A DNA stretch of 64,000 nt, taken from NCBI RefSeq assembly GCF_001650025.1, contig NZ_LVVY01000119.1, positions 1 to 64,000 on the forward strand, in the 5' to 3' direction. The number at the start of each line of letters is the position of its first letter. Positions within the stretch are counted from its first letter, which is position 1. The DNA comes from Devosia elaeis. Its GTDB lineage: Bacteria > Pseudomonadota > Alphaproteobacteria > Rhizobiales > Devosiaceae. Below the pieces are notes generated by a model. It searched no databases. It was given only the letters and a program-made list of their open reading frames with translations, and was not told the DNA's origin. This document shows positions 26,242-36,168 of this stretch, in pieces. A program made the translations under genes and the position numbers.

Positions 26242-27248
26242 CAGAGTTCCTGCCAGCGGATGCAGCGGCTTTTCTGCGTCGGCGTCGTCTCGACCAAAGC
26301 CGGCATGGCGGCGCTGCAGGCGGCGATGGCGTAGTCGCAGCGATTGGCAAAGGCGCAGCCCTTGGGCAGGTTGCGCAGTGACGGCACATTGCCGCGAATG
26401 GTGGGCAGGGGCGTGCCGGCGCGTTTGAGCTCGACCGCCTGGCCCAGCCGGGGCACCGAGCGCAGCAGGCCCTTGGTATAGGGGTGCCGAGGATGGGCGA
26501 AGACCTCCGCCACTGGCCCCGACTCGACGATCCGGCCGGCATACATCACCACGACCCGGTCAGCGATCTCGGCCACGACACCCAGATTGTGCGTCACGAA
26601 CAGGATGCCCATGCCGCGCTCGCGCTGCAGCTTCTGCAACAGATCGAGGATCTGGGCCTGGATCGTCACGTCGAGCGCCGTGGTCGGCTCGTCGGCAATC
26701 AGCATGCGCGGATCGCAAGCCAGCGCCATGGCGATGGTCACCCGCTGCCGCATGCCGCCAGAAAGCTCGTGCGGATATTGCTGCGCCCGGCGGGCGGGGT
26801 CGGGAATGCCGACATCGGCCAGGAGGCGCACGGCATCGGCCGCCGCCTCGCGATGCGGCTTGCCCAGATGGATGCGGATCGGCTCGGCGATCTGCTCGCC
26901 CACGGTATAGACGGGGTTGAGGCTGGTCATGGGTTCCTGGAACACCATGCCGATGTCATTGCCCCGAATCTGGCGCAGGGTTTCGTCGGACATGGCGGCA
27001 AGGTCGATGACCTCGCCGCTCTTGCGCGACAGCATGACCTTGCCGGCGGCGATGCGGCCCACGCGCCTGGGCAGCAGGCCCATCACCGACAGGCTCGTCA
27101 CTGACTTCCCCGACCCGGATTCGCCGACCAACGCCACGGTTTCACCAGCGGCGATGGTCAGTTCCATGTCTTCGACGGCGGCAATGTCGGCGCCGCCGAT
27201 CCGGAACACGGTCCGCAGTCCAGCAATGTCGAGGATCGGGGCGCCCAT
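26241..27248 (-). CDS. Dpp/Opp-type ABC transporter ATP-binding protein (DppD-like)
   Basis: 335 residues. Walker [20 protein letters not shown]-loop [20 protein letters not shown], signature [15 protein letters not shown], Walker [17 protein letters not shown] and H-loop [10 protein letters not shown] are all present. The C-terminal extension contains the [15 protein letters not shown] cluster. It is the DppD half of the heterodimeric ATPase. It starts 2 bases after the aldolase stop and is followed directly by dppF. Confidence 0.92.
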
Positions 27249-27250
27249 GG

Positions 27251-28168
27251 TCAGCCGAGTAGTCCGACGGCTTTGAGCACGGCGTCGACCTTGGCCGTTT
27301 CTTCGTCATTGAGGTGGCGCTGCGGTCGCGCCATGGTGTTGTTGGCAATGATGCCGAGTTGGCGCATCGCGGTCTTGAAGGCACCGACACCGGCCGAACC
27401 GGCGCTGGTGCGGGCCGTCGAAATCCAGACAATCTCGAACAGCTTGCAGAGTCGCTCCTGCTCAGCACGCGCGCCGGCGAGATCGCCTGCCTGCACCAGG
27501 TTCCACAATTTGACATAGCCATGCGGGTCGACATTGGCGAGGCCAGGCACGACTCCGTGGGCGCCCATGGCCAGCACACTATCAACCACGATTTCCGAGC
27601 CGGTCATGCCGAAGAAATCGGCATCGTCCTGCATGTCGGCGAGCACATAGCGCAGGTTGCCGTCGTCGCCGCTCGAATCCTTGAGACCAACGATGGCGCC
27701 TTCCTTGGCCAGCGTCACCGTGGTCTTGCGGTCGAGCTTCAGCCCCACGCAGACCGGAATGTCATAGGCGATGACGGGCAGGTCCACCGCATCCTTGATG
27801 TAGCGGAAGTGGTCCACGGTCTCGGCCTGGTTGGTCCGCGTGTAAAAGGGCGCGGTCACGACCACGGCAGCGGCGCCGGCCGCCTTGGCGATGCGCGAAT
27901 GCTTGATGACGCGGTCGGTGGTGGGGTCGATCGTGCCGACCAGCACCGGAACGCGGCCATCGGTGACCTTGATGGCATGTTCGACAATGGCCTGGCGGGT
28001 TTCTGAATCGTGGAACACCACTTCGCTGGTCGAACCGAGCACGAACAGGCCGTGGACACCGGCATCGATCAGGTTTTCGAGCACCCGGGTAAAGGACGCA
28101 TAGTCCACGGTGAAATCGGTGTTGAGTGGCGTTACGACGGGAGGGACGACGCCGGTAAACAAGGGCAT
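27251..28168 (-). CDS. N-acetylneuraminate lyase/dihydrodipicolinate synthase-family aldolase
   Basis: 305 residues from ATG 28168, preceded by GAAGG. The TIM barrel shows [10 protein letters not shown], the carboxylate-binding GSTSE at 45-49, the catalytic Tyr135 in VIAYDIPV and the Schiff-base Lys163 in VGLKDSSGD. The family splits 2-keto-3-deoxy sugar acids or condenses pyruvate with aldehydes. Its place between importer genes, with NanE-NanK in the same operon, makes a sialate-lyase role (Neu5Ac to ManNAc and pyruvate) the best guess. Housekeeping DapA is unlikely in this context, but a keto-deoxy sugar-acid aldolase remains possible. Confidence 0.85.
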   Translation of the reverse strand: MPLFTGVVPPVVTPLNTDFTVDYASFTRVLENLIDAGVHGLFVLGSTSEVVFHDSETRQAIVEHAIKVTDGRVPVLVGTIDPTTDRVIKHSRIAKAAGAAAVVVTAPFYTRTNQAETVDHFRYIKDAVDLPVIAYDIPVCVGLKLDRKTTVTLAKEGAIVGLKDSSGDDGNLRYVLADMQDDADFFGMTGSEIVVDSVLAMGAHGVVPGLANVDPHGYVKLWNLVQAGDLAGARAEQERLCKLFEIVWISTARTSAGSAGVGAFKTAMRQLGIIANNTMARPQRHLNDEETAKVDAVLKAVGLLG

Positions 28169-28185
28169 TTCAGAAACCTTCAGGG

Positions 28186-29070
28186 TCAGTTGAGAGCGGA
28201 GCGAGGGTCGAACGCGTCGCGCAGGCCGTCGCCAATGAAATTGATGGCCAACACGGTCAGCACCAGGGCCGCGCCGGGGAACATCCATTGCCAGGGATAT
28301 TGTTCGAGCACGACGGTGGAGCGCGCCAGGTTGAGCATATTGCCCCAACTGGCCTCGGGCGGCGCGATGCCCAGTCCGAGGAAGGACAGGCCCGCTTCGA
28401 GCAGGATGGCATTGGCGACCTGCAGAGTGGCGTAGACCACCAGGATGTCGATGCAATTGGGCAGACCGTGCTTGAACAGCAGATGGGGCACGCCGGCGCC
28501 CATGCCGCGCGCCGCCACGACGAAATCGCGCTCGCGCAGTTCGAGGAGACGCGCGCGCACCATGCGCGACAAAGTGGGCCAGGACAGTAGTGAGATCACC
28601 AGAATCGTCGGCGTGATGCCGGTGCCGGCAATCGAGGCGAGGACCAGCAAGAAAATCACCGGCGGCAGGGTCATGGCGAGATCGACCAGCCGCATGAGCG
28701 AGGCATCGACGACCCGACCACCGAAGCTGGCAAAGGAGCCGACGAGGAAACCGATGACGGTGGAAATCGCCACCGAGACGACGGCCACGATCAGCGAGAC
28801 CCGGCCGCCCTGCAACAACCGCGCCATAACATCGCGGCCCACGCCGTCGCTGCCCAACCAATGTTCAGGCGACGGCCCCTTGTTGAGCGCGCGCAGGTCG
28901 ATCTCATTTGGCCCCGAGCCCCACCACCAGTCATAGGTGATGATGGCCACAAGGATGGGCAGGAAGATCGCCAGCCCGACCATGGCCGCGCGATTGCCGA
29001 AGAAGCGCTCGATGGAGCGGCGGGTCGGACCCTTGGTCCGTTCGATGGGGGCGGTCGCTGCATCGGTCAT
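28186..29070 (-). CDS. Dpp-type ABC transporter permease (DppC-like)
   Basis: 294 residues. An N-terminal cytoplasmic OppC-N segment ([21 protein letters not shown]) precedes the membrane domain. The linker [21 protein letters not shown] is the DppC signature. The EAA loop region is [13 protein letters not shown]-like ([24 protein letters not shown]), and the C-terminus ends [14 protein letters not shown]. It forms the channel with the DppB-like subunit, whose stop lies one base upstream of this start. Confidence 0.92.
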   Translation of the reverse strand: MTDAATAPIERTKGPTRRSIERFFGNRAAMVGLAIFLPILVAIITYDWWWGSGPNEIDLRALNKGPSPEHWLGSDGVGRDVMARLLQGGRVSLIVAVVSVAISTVIGFLVGSFASFGGRVVDASLMRLVDLAMTLPPVIFLLVLASIAGTGITPTILVISLLSWPTLSRMVRARLLELRERDFVVAARGMGAGVPHLLFKHGLPNCIDILVVYATLQVANAILLEAGLSFLGLGIAPPEASWGNMLNLARSTVVLEQYPWQWMFPGAALVLTVLAINFIGDGLRDAFDPRSALN

Positions 29071-29071
29071 G

Positions 29072-30031
29072 TCAGGCCACCTGGATGCGCGGATCGACCG
29101 CGGCGTAAGTGATATCGGTCAGCAGGTTCACCGCGATCACGCAAGCGCCAACGATCAAGGTGGCGCACATGATGACGGGGTAGTCGCGCGTGTTGACCGC
29201 ATTGACCAAGAGCAGGCCCATGCCCGGCCAGTTGAAGACGCTTTCGAGGAAGATAGCGCCACCGACTGCAATGCCGATGGTCGAGCCGATCAGGGTGACC
29301 ACGGGCAGCAGCGCATTGCGCGTGGCATGCTTGATGATGACCCAGAATTCTCGGACGCCCTTGGCGCGGGCGGTGCGCACATAGTCCTGGTTCAGCACTT
29401 CGAGCAGCGATGAGCGCATATAGCGCATGATCAGCGCGGCATGGCCGATGGAGAGCAGGAAGGCCGGCAGGATGAGATGCGACAGCAGGTCGGACACGGA
29501 AAATGGGGCGCCCGGCGTCAACATGCCGCCCGAAGGCGCCCAGCGCAATTGTACCGAGAAGAAATAGAGGCCGAGCAAAGCGGTGAGGAAGGCCGGGCTC
29601 GATATGCCAATGGAGGAGGCGACCGAGAGGGCGACATCGGTCGCCGAATTGCGACGTACGGCGCTGACAATGCCGGCGGCGATGCCCAGCACGATGGCGA
29701 GCAGCATGCCCGTCCCCATCAGCAACACCGTCGGCCCGATGCGCTCGAGCACCAGCGGCAGCACGGGCACGCCGGCGCGCTGGATGGAAAAGCCGAAATC
29801 GCCTGATATGGCGGCCCGCAGCCAACCGAAATATTGCACCGGCAGCGGCTGGTCGAGCCCCAGCCTTGTTCGCAAGGCAGCGAGTTCATCCATCGAGAGC
29901 GGCGCGGCAGGATTGATATAGGCGTCGATGGCATCACCCGGTGCCAGGCGTAGCAGCACGAAGACGAGGACGCTGAGAGCGACCAGCATCAACAGTCCGA
30001 TGCCGATACGGCGTGCGATGTAGTTCAACAT
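29072..30031 (-). CDS. Dpp-type ABC transporter permease (DppB-like)
   Basis: 319 residues. It starts [20 protein letters not shown], with the first membrane helix, then RLAPGDAID and the [23 protein letters not shown] segment specific to DppB. The EAA loop is [29 protein letters not shown]. The end, [13 protein letters not shown], is typical. It is the second membrane subunit of the importer. Confidence 0.92.
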   Translation of the reverse strand: MLNYIARRIGIGLLMLVALSVLVFVLLRLAPGDAIDAYINPAAPLSMDELAALRTRLGLDQPLPVQYFGWLRAAISGDFGFSIQRAGVPVLPLVLERIGPTVLLMGTGMLLAIVLGIAAGIVSAVRRNSATDVALSVASSIGISSPAFLTALLGLYFFSVQLRWAPSGGMLTPGAPFSVSDLLSHLILPAFLLSIGHAALIMRYMRSSLLEVLNQDYVRTARAKGVREFWVIIKHATRNALLPVVTLIGSTIGIAVGGAIFLESVFNWPGMGLLLVNAVNTRDYPVIMCATLIVGACVIAVNLLTDITYAAVDPRIQVA

Positions 30032-30100
30032 GACCAGGTCCGGTGTGGATGGAAGGCGGCGCGGATCGTCCGCGCCGCCATGTGCAGAGGAGAACCGCGC

Positions 30101-31687
30101 TTACTTGATATCCCAGAGTTCAGGATGGGCGGCGAAGGGGCCACCAGCCGGCGCCGGCGTCCAGACGAAGTCGACCAGGTCGGCAGATGCCACGCCATAG
30201 CGATTGGCGACCCACATGGTGGCCCAGGGCAATTGCTCGTTCATCACCTTGCAGACGTCCTGCCAACGGGCATCGACCTGGCTGGCATCGGTCTCGCCGA
30301 TGGCGGCGTCGAAAGCGGCGCTCAGATCGTCGAACTCGATGCGCATGATGTTGGCGCCGGCCGGCGGCAATTGCGACTTGTTGAGGCCGACATTGATCCC
30401 CGCCGGGTTGGGCCCGTTCTGCAGGCCCGCATAGATCAGCGGGAATTCGTTCCAGTCAGGGTTGTTCTCCTGATAGACGGTGCCGTTATAGGTCGGCACG
30501 TCGACCACGCGCGGTACGACATTGACGCCGACCTGGGCCAGCATGGCCTGCACTGCAGCCATCACATTGGCGGCCTGGGGCGAGCCGTAATAAGTCAGCC
30601 AGGTGATCGGCTTGTCGCCGTTGATCTCGGCCCAGCCGGCTTCGTCGAGCAGCGCCCTGGCCTTTTCCGGATCATAGGCGTAGTCGTTGAGACCATCAGG
30701 CACCAGATGGGGCGCGACATAGCCGCAATTGGCGAGCTTGGCGGCACCACCATAGAGGCTTTCCACGATCGCGGCGCGGTCGATGGCATACATGAAGGCC
30801 TGGCGGACACGAACGTCCTTCCACAGATCAACCTTCTGGTTGAAGCCGATATAGTTGACCACATAAGAGTCGCCTTCGATGACCCTGAAGGCCTCGTTGC
30901 CGGCAAAGGTCGCAGCATCTTCCGGTTCGACATAGGTGAACTGGATTTCACCGGCGCGCAGCGCGGCCACCGCGGCAGCCGGGTTCTCGAAATAGCGGTT
31001 GATCAGCCGGTCAACCTTGGGTGCGCCGCCACGATAGTCCTCGTCAGCCGCCAGTTCGACATACTGGTCGGTGACATATTTGGTGAACTTGAAGGGGCCG
31101 GTGCCGATCGGGGTGGTCGACCACCAGGTGCTGGTGGCGATGCTCTCGGGCGCGACCGAAGCCAGGGCATGCTCGGGCAGGATCATGACCTGGGCCAGCA
31201 CCGACAGCAGGCCACCATCAGCCTCCGACAGTGTCACGACGACAGTACGATCATCGGGCGCCTCTACATTGGCGACCTTGCCCAGGCGACCGGTAAAGAC
31301 GCTGCCCGAGGCGGCGTCGCGGATCAGGTCGAGGGTGAACTTGACGTCGGCAGCGGTGAAGGCCTCGCCATCGTGCCAGGTCTCTTCGGCCAGGTTGAAG
31401 GTATAGGTCAGCATGTCTTCGCTGACAGTGTAATCGGTGGCCAGAGCGCCCTCGATGGCGTTCAGTTCCGCATTATAGATTACCAGCGGCTCGAAATAGG
31501 TGTTGAGCCAGGTAAAGCCACCGGTGGCGGCGAGCGGATTGAAGTTCTTGGGGAACCCGCCAGGACCGACATCGAAACCGCCGGTAATGGTCTTCGCATC
31601 CTGCGCGAAGGCCGGCGTGGTGAGTGCAGTGGCACCAAGCAGCAGGCCACCAATGGCCAGGGCTTGCGTGATCGTCCTGATATGCAT
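30101..31687 (-). CDS. Dpp-type ABC transporter substrate-binding protein (SBP family 5)
   Basis: 528 residues with a Sec signal peptide (ALAIGGLLLGATALTTPAFAQ) and a GGAGG site before the ATG. Family 5 features include NFNPLAATGGFTWLN, YTFNLAEETWHDGEAFTAADVKFT, GTGPFKFTKYV and the late segment EKARALLDEAGWAE. It binds the imported compound in the periplasm. Family 5 proteins bind peptides but also sugars, opines and sialic acid (SatA). The operon content favours a sugar acid here. It is the first structural gene after the GntR regulator. Confidence 0.9.
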   Translation of the reverse strand: MHIRTITQALAIGGLLLGATALTTPAFAQDAKTITGGFDVGPGGFPKNFNPLAATGGFTWLNTYFEPLVIYNAELNAIEGALATDYTVSEDMLTYTFNLAEETWHDGEAFTAADVKFTLDLIRDAASGSVFTGRLGKVANVEAPDDRTVVVTLSEADGGLLSVLAQVMILPEHALASVAPESIATSTWWSTTPIGTGPFKFTKYVTDQYVELAADEDYRGGAPKVDRLINRYFENPAAAVAALRAGEIQFTYVEPEDAATFAGNEAFRVIEGDSYVVNYIGFNQKVDLWKDVRVRQAFMYAIDRAAIVESLYGGAAKLANCGYVAPHLVPDGLNDYAYDPEKARALLDEAGWAEINGDKPITWLTYYGSPQAANVMAAVQAMLAQVGVNVVPRVVDVPTYNGTVYQENNPDWNEFPLIYAGLQNGPNPAGINVGLNKSQLPPAGANIMRIEFDDLSAAFDAAIGETDASQVDARWQDVCKVMNEQLPWATMWVANRYGVASADLVDFVWTPAPAGGPFAAHPELWDIK

Positions 31688-31708
31688 GGTTTTTCCTCCC
31701 CGGAAAGA

Positions 31709-32434
31709 TCAGGCTTTGGATGGTTCTGTGCGGTTCCTGGCAATGACCTGCTGGATGCCGCGGTAGTGATCGTCCAGGCGCTTGCGCGCCTGCTCCACGT
31801 CCTTGCGAGCGACCGCTTCGACGATTTCGTGATGGTCCCGCCACGTATCGAGCGGTTCAGGGTTGTCGAGATCGTTGAAGTTGGAGGCCTTGTTGAAGGC
31901 CGTCCAGAAGATATCGATCAACGCGCTCAACATGTGATTGTTCTGGCAGCGGAACAGCAATTGGTGGAAGCGCTGGTCCTCCTCGGCGAAGCTCTCCTGC
32001 CGCTCCGCCCGCACCTTCATGCGCGCCGTGACATCACGCAAAGCGGCCAGATCCGCCTCGCTGATCATGGCGATGGTCTTGCCGATCAGCCCGGTCTCGA
32101 GCACGCGGCGGATTTCGCGCAATTCCTCGACGTCGCGCAGCGAGTCCTGCAAGCCATAGGCCAGGTTATCGAGCAGCGGCTTGAAGGAGAATTCCTTGAC
32201 GAAGACGCCGATGCCGCGCCGCGTCTCAAGGATGCCCAGCGATTCCAGCGCCTTGATCGCCTCGCGCATGGAATTGCGCCCGACGCCCAATTGCTGGGCC
32301 AGGAAAGTTTCGGGCGGCAGAGGATCGCCGGCCTTGAGCTGATTGGCCTCGATATATTCCTTGAGACTCTCCTGCACTGTGACGTGAAGGAGAGGGGCCC
32401 GGCTCAACGGCGTCATCGCTTTCAAATTCGACAT
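31709..32434 (-). CDS. FadR/GntR-family (FCD) regulator
   Basis: 241 residues. The HTH region (about 15-80) reads LKEYIEANQLKAGDPLPPET, FLAQQLGVGRNSMREAIKAL and the wing LGILETRRGIGVFV. The FCD domain (about 95-225) has EEDQRFHQLLFRCQNNHML. It is the first gene of the Dpp/aldolase/NanE-NanK operon and is divergent from two Gfo/Idh genes across 118 bases. It probably represses both directions until its ligand, perhaps a sialate-derived sugar phosphate, appears. Confidence 0.9.
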   Translation of the reverse strand: MSNLKAMTPLSRAPLLHVTVQESLKEYIEANQLKAGDPLPPETFLAQQLGVGRNSMREAIKALESLGILETRRGIGVFVKEFSFKPLLDNLAYGLQDSLRDVEELREIRRVLETGLIGKTIAMISEADLAALRDVTARMKVRAERQESFAEEDQRFHQLLFRCQNNHMLSALIDIFWTAFNKASNFNDLDNPEPLDTWRDHHEIVEAVARKDVEQARKRLDDHYRGIQQVIARNRTEPSKA

Positions 32435-32552
32435 CGTGGTCCTCGTTTATCTGTTCCAGCTTTCTGGGCAGCACAGATCAACACCGTCAACGCTTGTTGT
32501 ATAGCGACATATGGGATATCCTGCAAGTCGATATTGGATAGGTGGCAAAAGC

Positions 32553-33524
32553 ATGAAGATTGCGCTGTTCGGGACCAGTCATTGGCACGCGGAAATGCAC
32601 CTGGACGCAGCCCGCGCGGCGGGGGCGTTGGTGGTCGGCGTGTGGGACGAAAACCCCGCCCATGCGGCTGCCTTTGGAAAGAAACATGCCCTGCCGGCGG
32701 TGGAGGATATCAGCGACGGCCTGATCCTGGCACCTGACCTGGTCGTGCTTATGGGTCATCCGACCACCCTGCCCGCCCGCGCGCAGGCACTGATCGAAGC
32801 CGGCATTCCCCTGATTCTTGAAAAGCCCGCTGCCAGCAACACAGCGGCCATCGCGGAACTGGCGCAACTGGCCGCAAAAAGAAAAGGCTTTGTCGGGGTG
32901 CCGCTGCCCAACCGCTTCGGGCCGATTTTCCATGCTCATCGTCAATTGCAGGAAGCCGGTCGCGCCGGCAGGCTTGCCCATGCCAGTTTCCGGCTGGTGA
33001 ATGGCCCGCCGGAGCGCTATCGGCAGGATGCCGTGGGCTGGCTGCTCGATCCCGCCATTGGCGGCGGTGGCGCCTTGCGCAATCTGGGCATTCACGGCGT
33101 CGATGCCGTATTGAGCCTGGCGGAGGGGCCGGTGACCCTGGTCTCGGCCAGTATCGGCAATCGCATCCATGACGAGGCCGTGGACGACCATGCCCTATTG
33201 GTGTTGACCGACGCGGCCGGCGCGCTGTTCACCGTCGAGGCCGGCTATACCTATGCCTCGATGGCGCCCGGCGGCGAATTCGAATGGCGGCTGGTCACGG
33301 CGAACGCCACCCTAGTGGATCGAGGCGACAATGCCAGTAGCGTGACGCTGGATGACGCGAGCACGCGCGCGTTGCCGCCCGAACCGACAGCCACCCGCTA
33401 TCGGCTGTTCATGGCCGATACACTGCAGCGCCTGCGCGACGGCCGCCCACCGGCAATCACCCTCAACGACTATCTCGCGGCGATGACCCTCATCGATGCC
33501 GCATATACAAAGGCAAGATCATGA
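32553..33524 (+). CDS. Gfo/Idh/MocA-family oxidoreductase 1
   Basis: 323 residues from ATG 32553 (AGGTGG upstream); an earlier in-frame ATG at 32511 lies in the regulatory region. The Rossmann start is IALFGTSHWHAEMHLDAARA rather than the usual GxGxxG. The EKPAASN motif (residues about 91-97) supplies the catalytic-region Lys, and GGGGALRNLGIHGVDA follows in the C-terminal domain. These enzymes oxidise or epimerise sugars with NAD(P). It overlaps the next gene by ATGA. The altered dinucleotide-binding loop may mean different cofactor handling. Confidence 0.85.
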   Translation: MKIALFGTSHWHAEMHLDAARAAGALVVGVWDENPAHAAAFGKKHALPAVEDISDGLILAPDLVVLMGHPTTLPARAQALIEAGIPLILEKPAASNTAAIAELAQLAAKRKGFVGVPLPNRFGPIFHAHRQLQEAGRAGRLAHASFRLVNGPPERYRQDAVGWLLDPAIGGGGALRNLGIHGVDAVLSLAEGPVTLVSASIGNRIHDEAVDDHALLVLTDAAGALFTVEAGYTYASMAPGGEFEWRLVTANATLVDRGDNASSVTLDDASTRALPPEPTATRYRLFMADTLQRLRDGRPPAITLNDYLAAMTLIDAAYTKARS

Positions 33525-34513
33525 TTGGAATTGGTATCATCGGCGCCGGACATTTTGGCGCGGTGCATGCAAAGGCAATGGCCGAGGTCGACGGCGTGCA
33601 GCTCGTCGCCAGTTGCCGGGAAGACCGGGCAGCCGCCGAGCAGTTCGCGCAGGAGCATGGCGGCAGCGCCTATTCCGACTGGCGCCAGCTTCTCGCTGAT
33701 CCCAAAGTCGATGCCGTCGTCATTGCCACGCCGCACCACCTGCATGAAGAGATCGCGATCGGCGCGGCCGAGGCCGGCAAGCACATCCTGCTGGAAAAGC
33801 CGATGGCGCCGACCACCCGTGCCTGCGACGCCATCAATGCGGCTGTCGCCAAAGCGGGCGTGCAGCTCATGGTCGGCCATGTGATGCATTTTGCCCTGCC
33901 CTGTCTCAAGGCGAAGGAGGTCCTCGACTCCGGCGTGATCGGCAAGCCGGTGCTGGGATCGAGCTGGATGATCAAGTTGTGGATGGAGAGCAATCGCCGC
34001 GACTGGCACAAGAATACCGCCTCGGGCGGCGGCATGCTGATGACCGCCGGCATCCATGCGCTGGACCGGCTGGTCTGGCTGATGGGGCAGGACGTGGTGG
34101 GCGTCAACGCCCTGGCCGGCACCTTCTTTCACGAGCAGCAGGCCGATGACAGCGCGCTGATCGGGCTGCGCTTCGCCAATGGCGGCATCGGCCAGGTGCA
34201 AAGCGTCGGCTACCGCAACGGCGCGGTCGGCTTTGCCATGGACCTGGTCTGCGAAAGCGGCACGCTGCGCATCGATTTCGACAAAGGCGTTTCGATCGGG
34301 CGCGACGCCGTCTGGACACCGGTGCCGGATTCGATCGAGGCCGACTGGATGCATCACGCGGTGGTGCGCGAATGGCGGGCCATGCGCGACGCCATAGCCG
34401 GCATCGCGCCCGTGCCCGTTGACGGTGCGTATGCCCGCCAGATTGTGGGAATTATCGAAGCGGCACATCAGGCCAATGACCAAAAGCGGGAAATCGAGAT
34501 CGGCCATGGCTAG
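33521..34513 (+). CDS. Gfo/Idh/MocA-family oxidoreductase 2
   Basis: 330 residues. The NAD-binding start IGIGIIGAGHFGAVHAKAMA has a standard GxGxxG, followed by VIATPHHLHEEIAIGAAEAG, the LEKPMAPTTRACD motif and the catalytic-region SGGGMLMTAGIHALDRLVWL. It probably acts with the first oxidoreductase on the same sugar acid. Members of this family (YjhC/NanOx) act on 2,7-anhydro-sialic acid; that link is inference. It overlaps the hydratase-like gene by 8 bases. Confidence 0.9.
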   Translation: MIGIGIIGAGHFGAVHAKAMAEVDGVQLVASCREDRAAAEQFAQEHGGSAYSDWRQLLADPKVDAVVIATPHHLHEEIAIGAAEAGKHILLEKPMAPTTRACDAINAAVAKAGVQLMVGHVMHFALPCLKAKEVLDSGVIGKPVLGSSWMIKLWMESNRRDWHKNTASGGGMLMTAGIHALDRLVWLMGQDVVGVNALAGTFFHEQQADDSALIGLRFANGGIGQVQSVGYRNGAVGFAMDLVCESGTLRIDFDKGVSIGRDAVWTPVPDSIEADWMHHAVVREWRAMRDAIAGIAPVPVDGAYARQIVGIIEAAHQANDQKREIEIGHG

Positions 34514-35264
34514 CCAATCGACCGGGCAGCTCGCCCGAGCCTATATCGCGGCGCATCGCGACCCGAGCAAGCCGGTGCCGGCCGCCGCCTTGCAGGCGCT
34601 GGACGCCACCGGCGCCATGGCGGTGCAGGGCGAAGTGCTGCGGCAATTGGGCGAGACCGCCTCGGTGGCGAAGGTCGCCGCGCCAGCCGGGGGCCCAGCC
34701 CTGGCCGCGCCGATCATCGATAGCTGGGTCACCAGAAGCGGCGGCACGCTGCAACTGAATGGCCGCAATATGATGGGTCTCGAAATCGAAATCGCCGCCG
34801 TCCTCAAAAGCGATATCACGCCCGATACTGCGCGCCAGGGCAAGACGGCCGTGCTGGCGGCGATCGACCATTTCATCGTGGGCATAGAGCTGATCGGCAC
34901 CCGTATCGACCAATATAAGCACGCTGGCGCGTATGGCTCGCTCTCCGATTTCATGGTGACGTCGGGCTATGTGACGGGGCCACAGGTCATCCCTACCCTG
35001 CCCGAAGTCGATGGTCTGCTGATCACGCTGGAAACCACCGCCGGCACCACCCAACTTGGACCGGCCAAACACCCCTTTGGCGGTGTACTCGAGCCCATCA
35101 TCGGCTATGCCAGCGCCCCCTTCGACCATTTCGGCGGACTGCGCGCCGGCATGGTTGTCACCACGGGCTCCCTATGCCCGCTCATCGAGGCGTCCCCCAC
35201 CGGCAGGACGACGTTGCGACTAGGTGATTTCGCCCCGGTTTCACTAACCCTGCTCGCCACCTAA
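34506..35264 (+). CDS. FAH/MhpD-family hydratase-like protein
   Basis: 252 residues from ATG 34506, which overlaps the upstream gene. The segments MGLEIEIAAVLKSDI, HFIVGIELIGTRIDQY and SDFMVTSGYVTGP match the 2-keto-4-pentenoate hydratase/oxaloacetate decarboxylase group of the FAH superfamily. The paired Glu residues of the metal site sit in GLEIEI and GIEL. It would hydrate or cleave a keto acid. It is the last gene of the three-gene unit divergent from the GntR regulator, so it may process a keto acid from the oxidoreductase steps. No terminator is seen. Confidence 0.75.
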   Translation: MASQSTGQLARAYIAAHRDPSKPVPAAALQALDATGAMAVQGEVLRQLGETASVAKVAAPAGGPALAAPIIDSWVTRSGGTLQLNGRNMMGLEIEIAAVLKSDITPDTARQGKTAVLAAIDHFIVGIELIGTRIDQYKHAGAYGSLSDFMVTSGYVTGPQVIPTLPEVDGLLITLETTAGTTQLGPAKHPFGGVLEPIIGYASAPFDHFGGLRAGMVVTTGSLCPLIEASPTGRTTLRLGDFAPVSLTLLAT

Positions 35265-35332
35265 GCAGGGCCCAATCCCAAAGCGAGGATATTTCAAGGA
35301 ACCGGTCATCAGATCGGCGGTATATACGAGGT

Positions 35333-36052
35333 CTAGCGCGATAGATCGCGAACCGGGCGAACGTGATCCTCGAACCGCACGTGTCGCCGTTGAAAAGTGG
35401 CCCCCTGGTTGACCTCCGGCATGCTGATCCGGTCCATTCGAAAATGACGGAAGTCATCGCGCTCAGGGTCCCATGCCACCAGATACCAAAGCGGTGGCAG
35501 GATCAGCATGGCGTGCGGTTCAACAACACGATTGGTCAGGGCGCCCTTTGCGTCACGGTACTGGAAGCCCATGCGCTGCCGCTGGAGAAATGCGGCCTCG
35601 AACGCGGGCAGCAATGCGGGATCCATCGCCGCCATATCGGCTATGTCCACCAGCGGCGAAAGCTGCCCGACATAGAGGCAATCCAGCAACCGGCGCAGAT
35701 CGCGCACCTTGTCCGGCGGCAGGGCTTTCTCGATCTTGGCAAGCCCGGCATCCGCAAGGCCCGCAAAGGGCAAATTCCCGGCGGCCCGCATTGATGCAAC
35801 GCTGATGAGCAGCGCAAAGACCTCGGGGACGGAGAGCTTGGCCGTGGTCTGGAGTGATTGCGGATCAAGTTGCAGGCCGCCGCCGCGCCCAGGTTCGGAA
35901 TGAATGACAAAGCCGTCGTCGCGCAGCGCGCTGATGTCACGCAGGATTGTGCGCCTCGAGGCGCCAACGTCCGCCGCCAGGTCCGCGATTGTGGACGTGC
36001 CGTTGCGGCGAAGGCTGCGCACGATGGCATCATGTCGAAGGCGAATATTCAT
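35333..36052 (-). CDS. YafY-type HTH/WYL-domain transcriptional regulator
   Basis: 239 residues. The N-terminal HTH_11 domain (about 8-60) reads IVRSLRRNGTSTIADLAADV, SRRTILRDISALRDDGFVI. The C-terminal WYL domain (about 135-235) carries the W-Y-L triad in LPPLWYLVAWDPERDDFRHF. WYL regulators sense small ligands or nucleic acids. It is divergent from an epoxide-hydrolase-like gene across 116 bases and probably controls it. It is convergent with the hydratase gene. Confidence 0.9.
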   Translation of the reverse strand: MNIRLRHDAIVRSLRRNGTSTIADLAADVGASRRTILRDISALRDDGFVIHSEPGRGGGLQLDPQSLQTTAKLSVPEVFALLISVASMRAAGNLPFAGLADAGLAKIEKALPPDKVRDLRRLLDCLYVGQLSPLVDIADMAAMDPALLPAFEAAFLQRQRMGFQYRDAKGALTNRVVEPHAMLILPPLWYLVAWDPERDDFRHFRMDRISMPEVNQGATFQRRHVRFEDHVRPVRDLSR

Positions 36053-36168
36053 GCCGCAAGCTAGCGCCCTTCAGTGCCAGCTTTTGGCACCATTGGTTTC
36101 TAGACGATCATTGTGCAGCGCCGCGGGCCACGCACACCTGATCGCCGAAACCATGGAAAGGATATGCC

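Noticed and set aside
28169-28861. Upstream extension of the aldolase frame
   Set aside because: The extension reads the DppC-like gene in another frame. The aldolase barrel starts at MPLFTG with GAAGG before it.
30080-32737. Plus-strand open frame of 885 codons
   Set aside because: It lies antisense to the binding-protein and GntR genes. The composition is rich in Gly, Arg, His and Asp as expected for a GC-rich shadow, with no domain, and the minus-strand genes have clear families and ribosome sites.
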